Shown here piece by piece: positions 45,296 through 53,628 of a stretch of DNA of 64,000 nucleotides. The DNA comes from Phycisphaerales bacterium (GTDB taxonomy: Bacteria; Planctomycetota; Phycisphaerae; UBA1845; UTPLA1). The stretch lies in contig JACKHI010000001.1 of NCBI GenBank assembly GCA_020639075.1, positions 4,588,001 to 4,652,000 on the forward strand, given 5' to 3'. Position 1 is the stretch's first letter, and every line of letters starts with the position of its first letter. Below the pieces are notes generated by a model. It was not told the DNA's origin. It did no database searches and was given only the letters and a program-made list of their open reading frames with translations. A program made the position numbers and the translations under genes.

Positions 45296-45937
45296 ATGCG
45301 ACATCATCACCAACAAGAGGCGTATATGGGATCGGGAACTACTATCGTTCGGAAACGGCTGAGCTTCTTCTCGATCGCGGTTATCAGCATTGCGGGCGTT
45401 GTTATGACAGTGATCGTTTGCGCGTCGGCCCTGGCCTTCCGCGGTCTGGCGATCGTGGATGCGAAGGCGGACACGCTGACGGGGCTCGCGACGGATCTGG
45501 TCAAGGCCCTGCCGGAGTATCGAGAGGCGCTTCCGCCTGCACTGGCGGACGCGATCGACGACGAGCGCCGGCCGGACTACCTGAAGGAACTCTCGATCGA
45601 GACGCATCTCGTCGATTCCGATTCGCATGGCCGATCGCGCGGCATCGTCGAAGTGACGAACAAAGGCGACGAGATCGTATCGATGCTGAGCATTCGGATT
45701 GTGGGCCTGGATCGCGCCGACGAACCCGTCTGGGAACATTCGACATGGGCGGCGACGCCGATCCAGATCGACGAAGACTGGCGCGGCCCGTTGATGCCGG
45801 GCGTGACCCGCCGGATTCCCGTGCGGATGTGGCGGCAGGATCGTGCGGCCTCGTTGTCGTGCGAAGTGACGGACGTGCGGGTCTGGAAAGGCCCTGCCGA
45901 GACGACGCCCGAGGCATTGACGTCGGCTCGGAACTGA
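45296..45937 (+). CDS. Membrane-anchored hypothetical protein
   Basis: 213 residues. One N-terminal hydrophobic helix (FFSIAVISIAGVVMTVIVCASALAF) follows a short His-rich or basic stretch, so the bulk is outside the cytoplasm. The soluble part is beta-rich (SIETHLVDSD, GIVEVTNKGDEIVSMLSIRIVG, MPGVTRRIPVRMW), possibly an Ig-like domain. Either ATG 45296 or ATG 45326 (AAGAGG 5 nt upstream) may be the start. No family recognised. A terminator follows. Confidence 0.6.
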   Translation: MRHHHQQEAYMGSGTTIVRKRLSFFSIAVISIAGVVMTVIVCASALAFRGLAIVDAKADTLTGLATDLVKALPEYREALPPALADAIDDERRPDYLKELSIETHLVDSDSHGRSRGIVEVTNKGDEIVSMLSIRIVGLDRADEPVWEHSTWAATPIQIDEDWRGPLMPGVTRRIPVRMWRQDRAASLSCEVTDVRVWKGPAETTPEALTSARN

Positions 45938-45974
45938 CGCGGGCGTCGCACTCAATTTTCCGAACTCCACCATC

Positions 45975-46021
45975 AGCCGGTCCTTTGCGGGAGGTCGCCG
46001 CGAATGGCCGGCTCTTTTTTT
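45975..46021 (+). terminator. Terminator after the membrane-anchored protein
   Basis: AGCCGGTC (45975-45982) pairs with GGCCGGCT (46006-46013), followed by CTTTTTTTT. Confidence 0.8.
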
Positions 46022-46210
46022 TCTCGTGCAAACTCCCGCAAATTCTCAGCGGCTGTCCGCCAGTGACATGACCACCGCGTTGACAGGGACCCTATTGGTT
46101 GTGGCTTGACCGGTGTTCCGCCGTGTGCGCTGGGCGCAAGCGCGGAATTTGTGATCGTCGCCCGTGGCCCAGCCTAATGGCTGGGGGGGCGAATTGGCCG
46201 GGTCGTCAGT

Positions 46211-46866
46211 GAGGCTTCCCACCGATCTACGGACAACATGCATCGTCTCAAAGGGGAACAGGTTGTAATTTAGTTTGCCCCTCGATGGTCGACTCCGGAT
46301 CGAATCCGAGTTTCGCCTCTGCATGCTTGCCTTTGAGGGCAAGCATGGCACCCTTATGGGCGAATAACGCGAATTCATGGTGGGCACGGCCCACCCTACG
46401 AAACTGTCGGGTCGATGACCCGAACTACACGACTACCCACCGTTCTGCGGACAGCATGCATCGTCTCAAAGGGGCGCAGGTTGTAAGTTAGTTCGCCCCT
46501 CGATGGTCGTCTCCGGATCGAATCCGAGTTTCGCCTCTGCATGCTTGCCTTTGAGGGCAAGCATGGCACCCTTGTGGGCGAATAACGCGAATTCGTGGTG
46601 GGCACGGCCCACCCTACGAAACTGTCGGGTCGATGACCCGAACTACACGACTTCCCACCGTTCTGCGGACAGCATGCATCGTCTCAAAGGGGAACAGGTC
46701 GTAAATTAGTTCGCCCCTCGATGGTCGACTCCGGATCGAATCCGCGTTTCGCCTCTGCATGCTTGCCTTTGAGGGCAAGCATGGCACCCTTGTGGGCGAA
46801 TAACGCGAATTCGTGGTGGGCACGGCCCACCCTACGAAACTTGCCTTTGAGGGCAAGCATGGCACC
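46211..46866. repeat. Three tandem 218-bp repeats built of palindromic modules
   Basis: Markers such as ATGGTCGACTCCGGATCG occur at 46285, 46503 and 46721, exactly 218 bp apart; copies differ by scattered substitutions. Each unit contains GCTTGCC-TTTGAG-GGCAAGC, GGTGGGC-ACG-GCCCACC (46379, 46597, 46815) and the first two contain GTCGGGTC-GAT-GACCCGAA. The last copy ends in a second GGCAAGC module. Similar 67-83-codon frames exist in each unit on both strands, but 218 is not a multiple of three and no RBS is seen, so I judge the repeats non-coding. Confidence 0.9.
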
Positions 46867-46897
46867 CCGGCGTTCGGGAGGAATGCGAGCGAAGCGG

Positions 46898-47509
46898 CTA
46901 GTTGTCGTAGAGTTCCGCGATCTTGTCGTTGATTCGTACGGCGAGTTGTGCGGCTTCGGTTCGGAGTTGCGCGGCGCTGTCGCGAAATTCTTCGGCCTTT
47001 TCCACGTAGCTGAGACCGGGCAGGTTGATCATGACGTTCAGCCGTGCGCCTTCGAGGCAGGCATGCGCGGCGAGGCCGGCGACGCCGGCGTCGGAGATGC
47101 AGTTCTTCTTCGACTTGTCGAGACCTTCGGCGGCGAGTCGCATGACGCTGAGCGCCGTGCGCATGATGGCGAGGGGGGCTTCCGTTGCGTGGGCGGTCGC
47201 CGATTCAAGACGCGCGACGCGATCGGGGGCGTCATCGGGGAGCTTCCAGCAATCCATCAATTCGTTGAACGCCTTGACGTCTTCGTCGGCGAGCGTGACG
47301 AGCTCCTTTCGGAGCGTGTCGGCCTTTGCGATCATGGCGTGGAGGGGGCCCTCTTCGCCCGACTTTTTGTCGTTGAGCCGCGCGACCATCCCGCAGAGGG
47401 CGGCCGCAACTGCGCCGATCATTGCGCTGGCGCTGCCGCCGCCGGGCGTGGGGGTTCGCGACGCGAGCTGTTCGAGGAAATCGCCGATGGTCTGCTGGTT
47501 GGTTGCCAT
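46898..47509 (-). CDS. FTCD-type cyclodeaminase / methenyl-THF cyclohydrolase
   Basis: 203 residues, matching the single-domain FTCD C-terminal family. The signature TPTPGGGSASAMIGAVAAAL near the N-terminus and the helical body fit. Such proteins act as formimidoyl-THF cyclodeaminase or 5,10-methenyl-THF cyclohydrolase (FchA), linking one-carbon units to folate. The gene stands alone; no histidine-degradation genes are near. ATG 47509. The tandem repeats end 30 nt after the stop. Confidence 0.85.
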   Translation of the reverse strand: MATNQQTIGDFLEQLASRTPTPGGGSASAMIGAVAAALCGMVARLNDKKSGEEGPLHAMIAKADTLRKELVTLADEDVKAFNELMDCWKLPDDAPDRVARLESATAHATEAPLAIMRTALSVMRLAAEGLDKSKKNCISDAGVAGLAAHACLEGARLNVMINLPGLSYVEKAEEFRDSAAQLRTEAAQLAVRINDKIAELYDN

Positions 47510-48026
47510 GATGGTTCGCGCTGCCTGAAGGGGTCGATCAGTCGACGGAACATGTTTCCTGCCGGCAAGAAGGTACGCGAATCAGGGGTGGTTGCCAATC
47601 GTCGCCAACAATGCGGCGATGGGAAACACGTGGCGGCCACGAACGGCGACGACGCTCTACTTCCTGTCCGTCAGGATGAGGGACTGGGCGGCGTTTTTTC
47701 TTTGATCACGGATTTTCGGGATAGACCTGTAGGCTACGGGAATGCCGAGCGGATTGAGGAACCGTTTATGTGCTGATTTTGTAACGCACTTTCAGTGCTT
47801 GATTCGTCTCCCAATACGATCCCCAGGGTTGCGTTTGCCCGCTTCGCGGGCTGCACTGACCCTGGGCTTTCTAGTGACACGCTTTCAGCGTGGGAGTTCG
47901 GTCCAGGCGGAGGCTCATTCAGTCGCAACGAACGCAAGGGGAATATTTGTCGAAGTTCCGTGAAGAACCTTCTTTTTTCGGAATGACGTGACTGGGGGCC
48001 TTGAGACGCTGCCCTGTTCACTTCGC
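47510..48026. repeat. Gap with dispersed nested-hairpin element, copy 5
   Basis: Outer arms CCCAGGGT (47822-47829) and ACCCTGGG (47859-47866), inner stem GCCCGC/GCGGGC (47837-47851). Short hairpins GCACTTTCAGTGC (about 47785) and CACGCTTTCAGCGTG (about 47878) flank it. Nothing else in this 517-base gap looks like a gene. Confidence 0.7.
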
Positions 48027-48728
48027 TCAGAATAGCATGCCTGATTCCCCGTCGGCTTCTGTCGCGACTTCCTCGATCAGTGAACTGTCGTCGTTGCGGA
48101 CGTTGTTGACGCGCGTACCGACGGGCGTGAGGGCGAGCGGGCTGTCCTGCCACGGGTGCAGCATCGCCTTGAGCCGCGTCGCGTCCGTTGCCTCGGTGTT
48201 CAGCCAGGCTTCGACGTCGTCGTGGGAGAGCATCGCAGGCATGCGGTCGTGCAGCGTCGCCATCTTGTCATTGGGCGTGGTGGTGAGAATCGTGAATGTT
48301 TCCATGGGTTTGCCGTCGTCCGAAGTCCACGTTTCCCATAGTCCCGCCAACGCCATCGGTCGATCATTCGCGAGATGAATCCAGTATGGCTGCTTGCTTC
48401 CGGTTCCGGTTTTCTTCCACTCATAGAACCCTGTGGCGGGTGCAATGCAGCGGCGCGATTTGAAGGCGGAGCGAAATGACGGCTTGCTGTCGGCGGTCTC
48501 GCTGCGAGCGTTGATGAGTCGTGCGCCGATCGATGCATCCTTGCTCCACGAAGGAATGAGCCCCCATCTCAGGTTGTCGAGTCGGAGTGTTCCTGATGTC
48601 GACCGGATGATCGGCGCATACTGCGTCGGCGCGATGTTGTATCGCGGCGACAATTCCGTCGCGACTTCGATCCCGAATTCAGCGATGAGATCGTCGAGTT
48701 CGCAGGTCAGCGTGTATCGTCCGCACAT
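48027..48728 (-). CDS. SRAP-domain abasic-site processing protein (YedK/HMCES type)
   Basis: 233 residues. The family forms a covalent thiazolidine link to abasic sites in single-stranded DNA through Cys2. MCGRYTLT (Cys2), RYNIAPTQ, the WGLIPSW segment, INARSET, RRCIAPATGFYEWKK (catalytic Glu) and HDRMPAML (His) are all in place. Full length. ATG 48728 must be right because Cys2 follows it. No SOS box was looked for successfully. Confidence 0.95.
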   Translation of the reverse strand: MCGRYTLTCELDDLIAEFGIEVATELSPRYNIAPTQYAPIIRSTSGTLRLDNLRWGLIPSWSKDASIGARLINARSETADSKPSFRSAFKSRRCIAPATGFYEWKKTGTGSKQPYWIHLANDRPMALAGLWETWTSDDGKPMETFTILTTTPNDKMATLHDRMPAMLSHDDVEAWLNTEATDATRLKAMLHPWQDSPLALTPVGTRVNNVRNDDSSLIEEVATEADGESGMLF

Positions 48729-48786
48729 GGATGGGCTCGCGTCGTTAGGCGTTTACCGATTTCGGGCCTTGAGTCGCGCGTTGGTG

Positions 48787-48885
48787 GTTCCCCACCCTTT
48801 GAATTTGCAAAGGATGGGGCACTCGGCCTGGAGAAGCGCATTAGTGGTTTCCCAACCTTTACAGTCGCAAAGGACGGGGCGACCG
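48787..48885. repeat. Two palindromic modules upstream of the SRAP gene
   Basis: CCCCACCCTTTG (48790-48801) pairs with CAAAGGATGGGG (48808-48819) with one mismatch; a more degenerate copy lies at 48851-48881. The module type differs from the others in the window. Confidence 0.6.
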
Positions 48886-48897
48886 AGCCCGGCTTTC

Positions 48898-51800
48898 CTA
48901 GGGTCGCGGCTCTGAAGGGCCGCCGGACTCGTGGGTTGCGCTTTCCGTTTTTTCTTTCGGCATTTCGGAGACGTCGGGCACGCCTAACGCTGATGCGGCG
49001 GGTTGCGATGCGGCGGACAGCGGCGACGGCGGAAAGTCCTTGTGGGTTTCGCGCAGGACTTTCCAGATGCCGCTTTCCGGCTTCTCCATTTCCGCCTGTA
49101 ACAGTGCATCGAAGACCTCCTGGCGATTCGGCGCCGCCTCGATGATGTGTTGGGCGGCGGCCAATGCCGCGTCGTCATTGCCGCGCGACAGCGCAAGCCG
49201 GAGTTTCGCGAAGGTAGATTCGAGGACTTTGGGATCCAGCGCTTCGGCGCGCGCCGCCCACTTGGCGACGAGCGGCGCGGATTTCGGATGGCCGACAAAC
49301 TGATTGGCGATTCGAGCGTAGGCGAAGGCCAGTTGCGTTTCGATCGGTCCCATCGCGTCCGTCATCAAGGCTTCGAGTTGCTTTTTCGCTTCGTCCTCGC
49401 GCCCGGCCGCCAGAAGGATTCCCAAACGCGCTTGTCCGAATTCTCGCGGCAGCGGGACCTTGAGTGCGTCATCGCCCGTTTGGGGCATCGGACCATTCAG
49501 GATCTGCGACGCCCTGACGAGAATCTCCAGCGCCGGCTTCGGATCGGCCGTCGGATCCGCGACGAACATGTCGTTGACCTCTTCGAGCAGGGCGGCGGAC
49601 TCGCCGTAGAAGAGCCGGCCGCCGGCGCTCGCATACATTTTCGCGGCAGTGTCGGCATAGTCGATTGCGCGTTTGGAATCGCCGCTGGCGTTGGCGATGG
49701 CGGCGGCGATGCGCAGCGTTTCGGGAGCGAACGGGTCCTTCCAGGATTCGACATCAGTCTCGGCGTCCTGAATCGCGACTGCAACGGCACCCTCGAGAAC
49801 AGGTTTGAAGCCGGGCACCTGCGTCGCCAGTTGCTGGAGCATCAAACCGAATCGCGGATCCTCGCCGATCTGGTTGCGCCGCAGCCACAGGCGCAGCCAA
49901 TCGAATCGCGCCTGCGGAATGGGTTCGCTCACTTCACCCCACAGCCGGAACAGGTAGTCGATGATGAAAGGTTCGTCGATGCGGCATTGGTTCAGTGATT
50001 CGAGGTATGCCTGTTGGTATTCGCGGGCCTCGGCCTGTTCGTTGCGCATCCAATGGGCATCGCGGAGCGCCAGCGCCAACTGCCATTGCCACTTCGACAC
50101 TTGCAGGAACCTCGGCGCCGTCTTGTTCAGCGCGGCGGCCTCGATCGTCGCTTGTCGGGCAAACTGAAGGTCCTCGTCCGTCGGCGGCGTTTTGGCGTTC
50201 ATGGCGAGTCGCACACGACGAATCAACTCCTGGACGCGCGCTTCCAGTGCCAGTTCACGCGAGACGAGTCGTCGCATCGGATCCAGCAGTTGATTTCCCG
50301 AAGAATCCGCCAATGCGATCGCTTTTTCGAAATTCCCGTCGCGCAGAGAAACGCCTGCCTCGTATTGATCGCGCGAAGCCCGCCAATCCTGAATCCCGAC
50401 GAAGCCCAGACCGATCCCCGCGATCACAGCGACGGCTCCACCCAGGCGAACCGTGCTCGAACCGAGGCGGCGCTCTTCGTAGTCCTTCGCGTCGCCTGGC
50501 GGCGCGGGCAGCGGCCGTTGATCGCGAACCATCGCCCAGAGGCATGCCCAGCACGTGTAGAAGAGCGGAGGCAGTCCCGGATGACGAAGACCGACGGATG
50601 CGCCTTCCTCGAACGCGACGGCGACCAGCGCGCCGGCCAGACCGATCACGAGGCATCGATTCACGCCTTCGTTTGGTTCGTCGCGCCGATTGTCGACGTA
50701 ACGCACCGCCCAGAAGAGCGTCGCAATCAATGCGCCGACGAAACCAATCGTCCCGGCAAGACCGACATCGGATAGGAGGTTCAGGTATTCGTTGTGCGCT
50801 TCGGCGACCCAGACGCGTTCGTCGATCGCGATTGCGTTCGGATCCGACAGCTGATCTTCGCGCGCGAAACGTCCGGCGAGCATTGTGTAGCCGCCTTCAC
50901 CATGTCCGCCGACGACCTTCTGCGTCCAGAGGGTGATGGCATACGGCCATTCGTGATTCAAGCGCGAGCGCACAGAGTGAGCGCGATCGCCCATGGCGCT
51001 GTGCTTGAGCATCGGCAGGACCTTCAACTGCACGACGGCCAGTGCGATGAGAATCGCGCCGAGCAGCACCAGGGCGCGGCGCTTTTTCGGGGCCAGCAGA
51101 ATCAGCGAGAAACAGCCGCCCGCGAAGAGACCGGCGGCGGCGGAACGGGATTTCGTCAGCCAGAGACCAAAGGCGCAGACGATGAGCGCGATGAGGCCCA
51201 TGATGATGAGATCGATGCGCTGGCCGGCGTTTTCCTCGCTTTTTTCGCGCCGTTGAAGTCCGGCGAGGATGCCGCCGGCGGCGATGAAAATGCCCGGCAG
51301 GATGCATGCACCGAACCAGAGCTCGTTGCCGACGGGATACCAGAGTCGATTTCTGGGATCGGGCCGTCCATAGAAATACCAGATCCCGAACAGCGTCATC
51401 AGCGTGATGATCAACGTCATGACGACGGACAACCGCTTTGCATCCTTCGGACGCAAGGCGATCGCGAGCGGCAACCACCAGCCGAAGGTGAGCATTCGGA
51501 GCAACGAGCCGCCGAGGGAGATGTCCCGCCCGGCATCGGAGCTGTAGGAACTTACGACGCTGATGAACAGCAGGAGCGCCCAATAGACGTAGGGCCCGGA
51601 GAATTGCCGCTTCAGGTCGTACAGATCGTCGATGGTCAATCGAGGTCGATCTTTCCTCGCGATCAGCTGGGCGCCAAGAACGAGCATGAGGGCGGCCGCC
51701 CCCACGTGGAAGCAGAGCCCGCGAATCTCGATGGGCCGCAACGTGGGAAATGCGCTGCCTTCGCCCGTGGCGCCGGCGAGTCCGAACGTGGAAACGAAAT

Positions 51801-51951
51801 GCTTGAGCATCGAGTTGTCGTCGAGGTGCGCCTGCGAGAACTTGGACGGGTTCGTCAGAAAGCAGGCGCCCGCCAGGGCGATCGTGGCGATGACCAGCAT
51901 AAGGATGCTGAATTTCTGTTGATTCGAAGTCGCTTCGGTGGATGCAGTCAA
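48898..51951 (-). CDS. O-antigen-ligase-like membrane protein with C-terminal TPR region
   Basis: 1017 residues. About 11-12 membrane helices in the first ~480, with the Wzy_C signature HNEYLNLLSDVGLAGTIGFVG and the preceding periplasmic loop GGHGEGGYTML. A further helix (near residue 500) leads to ~500 residues of TPR-like helices. Family members ligate or polymerise lipid-linked glycans at the outer face of the membrane. Start is TTG 51951 with GAGG 5 nt upstream; this start is unusual but the next Met is inside TM1. It follows radA on the same strand by 102 nt. Confidence 0.85.
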   Translation of the reverse strand: MTASTEATSNQQKFSILMLVIATIALAGACFLTNPSKFSQAHLDDNSMLKHFVSTFGLAGATGEGSAFPTLRPIEIRGLCFHVGAAALMLVLGAQLIARKDRPRLTIDDLYDLKRQFSGPYVYWALLLFISVVSSYSSDAGRDISLGGSLLRMLTFGWWLPLAIALRPKDAKRLSVVMTLIITLMTLFGIWYFYGRPDPRNRLWYPVGNELWFGACILPGIFIAAGGILAGLQRREKSEENAGQRIDLIIMGLIALIVCAFGLWLTKSRSAAAGLFAGGCFSLILLAPKKRRALVLLGAILIALAVVQLKVLPMLKHSAMGDRAHSVRSRLNHEWPYAITLWTQKVVGGHGEGGYTMLAGRFAREDQLSDPNAIAIDERVWVAEAHNEYLNLLSDVGLAGTIGFVGALIATLFWAVRYVDNRRDEPNEGVNRCLVIGLAGALVAVAFEEGASVGLRHPGLPPLFYTCWACLWAMVRDQRPLPAPPGDAKDYEERRLGSSTVRLGGAVAVIAGIGLGFVGIQDWRASRDQYEAGVSLRDGNFEKAIALADSSGNQLLDPMRRLVSRELALEARVQELIRRVRLAMNAKTPPTDEDLQFARQATIEAAALNKTAPRFLQVSKWQWQLALALRDAHWMRNEQAEAREYQQAYLESLNQCRIDEPFIIDYLFRLWGEVSEPIPQARFDWLRLWLRRNQIGEDPRFGLMLQQLATQVPGFKPVLEGAVAVAIQDAETDVESWKDPFAPETLRIAAAIANASGDSKRAIDYADTAAKMYASAGGRLFYGESAALLEEVNDMFVADPTADPKPALEILVRASQILNGPMPQTGDDALKVPLPREFGQARLGILLAAGREDEAKKQLEALMTDAMGPIETQLAFAYARIANQFVGHPKSAPLVAKWAARAEALDPKVLESTFAKLRLALSRGNDDAALAAAQHIIEAAPNRQEVFDALLQAEMEKPESGIWKVLRETHKDFPPSPLSAASQPAASALGVPDVSEMPKEKTESATHESGGPSEPRP

Positions 51952-52053
51952 GGTATCCTCACTTCCGGGATATTGGATCGTCGAGGCCGGGCCCCGGGAT
52001 TGTCGTCCGCTTCTCTGGGCGGCGGATCGCGCCTCGAGATTACGCCGTCGCCG

Positions 52054-53424
52054 TCAGGCCAGTTGTGAGACGGCGTCGTTCAGTCGATCGCAGCCGGCGA
52101 TCTCGATTTCGCCGGGTTTCTTCGGCATCGACTCGGCGCTGGCGAGCGGCAGCAGGCATCGCGAGAAACCCACGCGGCCGGCTTCCGTCGCGCGCTGTCT
52201 GGCATGATGCACGGGACGGACTTCCGCGCCCAGCCCCAGCTCGCCGAAGACGACGGTTCCCGTCGGAAGCGTCCGATTGGTCATGGCGGAGTACACGGCG
52301 AGGGCGATGGCCAGATCGGCGGCGGGTTCCGAGACTTTCACGCCGCCGACGACGTTGATGAAGACGTCTTGATCGCCGACGACGCATTCGGCGTGTTTCT
52401 CGAGGACAGCCAGGACCATTGCCGTGCGAGCGGCATCGACGCCCGTCGTCTTTCGCTTGGCCGAACCGAAGACGGACTGTACGCAGAGGGCCTGGACCTC
52501 CACGAGCAGCGTCCGCGTGCCTTCGCAGGCGGCGAGGACGACGGAGCCTGGTCGGCCCTCGCGCTGTTCTGCAAGGAACATCTTCGACGGATCGGGCACG
52601 GGAGCGAGGCCGCGATCGGTCATTTCGAAAATGCCGAGTTCGTCCGTCGAGCCGAAACGATTCTTGATGGCTCGAACGAGTCGGTGGGAGTGAAACCGAT
52701 CACCCTCGAAGTAGGCGACGCAGTCGACGAGGTGTTCGAGAATCTTCGGTCCGGCGATGGCGCCTTCTTTCGTGACGTGACCGACGAGGATGAGGGCGAA
52801 GTTCATCTGCTTGGCGAGCCAGATGAGCCGGGCGGCGGCGTCGCGGAGTTGCGTGACGCTGCCGGGGGCGGCGGCGAGATCGGGGCGATAGATCATCTGG
52901 ACGGAGTCGATGATGACGACGTCGGGCTTCTCGTGCTGGAGCAGGTTGATGATGATGTCGAGGTTGGTTTGCGCAGCGACGCGCATGGGGGACTCGTCGA
53001 GATCGAGTCGCGCGGCGCGGAGGCGGACCTGCCCGAGGGATTCCTCGCTTGTGACGTAGACGATCCTCTTCTTCGCTTCGGCGAGGGCGTGACCGATCTG
53101 GAGGAGTAGTGTTGACTTACCGATGCCGGGATCGCCGCCGATGAGAACGGCGGAGCCGGGGACGATGCCGCCGCCGAGAACGCGATCGAATTCGCTGACG
53201 CCGGATGCGTAGCGTTTCGTGTCATCAGGACGGACGTCGGCGAGCGCCTGAACGAGTGCGCCCTCGGCCGGCATGGCGATGGGACGATGCTTGTCTTCGC
53301 TCGTGCCGACGATGCGTCTTTCCTCGAGGGCGTCCCATTCGCCGCAGGCAGGGCACTTGCCCATCCAGCGGGGTTGGACGCTGGCGCAGTGTTTGCAGAT
53401 GAATTGGGTGTGTTGCTTGGCCAT
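52054..53424 (-). CDS. radA: DNA repair protein RadA
   Basis: 456 residues. N-terminal zinc finger with Cys10, Cys13, Cys24 and Cys27, a RecA-like ATPase with Walker A GGDPGIGKST (96-105), the RadA motif KNRFGSTDE, and a C-terminal Lon-protease-like domain. It is a helicase that extends branches during recombination. Full length; ATG 53424. Confidence 0.96.
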   Translation of the reverse strand: MAKQHTQFICKHCASVQPRWMGKCPACGEWDALEERRIVGTSEDKHRPIAMPAEGALVQALADVRPDDTKRYASGVSEFDRVLGGGIVPGSAVLIGGDPGIGKSTLLLQIGHALAEAKKRIVYVTSEESLGQVRLRAARLDLDESPMRVAAQTNLDIIINLLQHEKPDVVIIDSVQMIYRPDLAAAPGSVTQLRDAAARLIWLAKQMNFALILVGHVTKEGAIAGPKILEHLVDCVAYFEGDRFHSHRLVRAIKNRFGSTDELGIFEMTDRGLAPVPDPSKMFLAEQREGRPGSVVLAACEGTRTLLVEVQALCVQSVFGSAKRKTTGVDAARTAMVLAVLEKHAECVVGDQDVFINVVGGVKVSEPAADLAIALAVYSAMTNRTLPTGTVVFGELGLGAEVRPVHHARQRATEAGRVGFSRCLLPLASAESMPKKPGEIEIAGCDRLNDAVSQLA

Positions 53425-53628
53425 GTGGGGATGATATGCAATCCATGTTGGCGCAGACAGTCAGAGTCGGCGCAATCTTCCAGAGATGTCGCGATCACTC
53501 CGAGCAGGCGTGTCCACACGGCGGAGTGATTCGCACGTACGCGGAAATCTTCGCCACGCTGACGACTGCGAGGCGTCGATGGTTCCGCCGCGCGGGGGCT
53601 GACGACATTCTGATCAATCTGGCGGTGC

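Noticed and set aside
46285..46709. Repeated frames MVDSGSNPSFAS... in the 218-bp units
   Set aside because: No RBS, palindromes lie inside the frames, and the period shifts the frame between copies.
46211..46866. CRISPR array
   Set aside because: The 218-bp units are repeats throughout, with no unique spacers and no cas genes.
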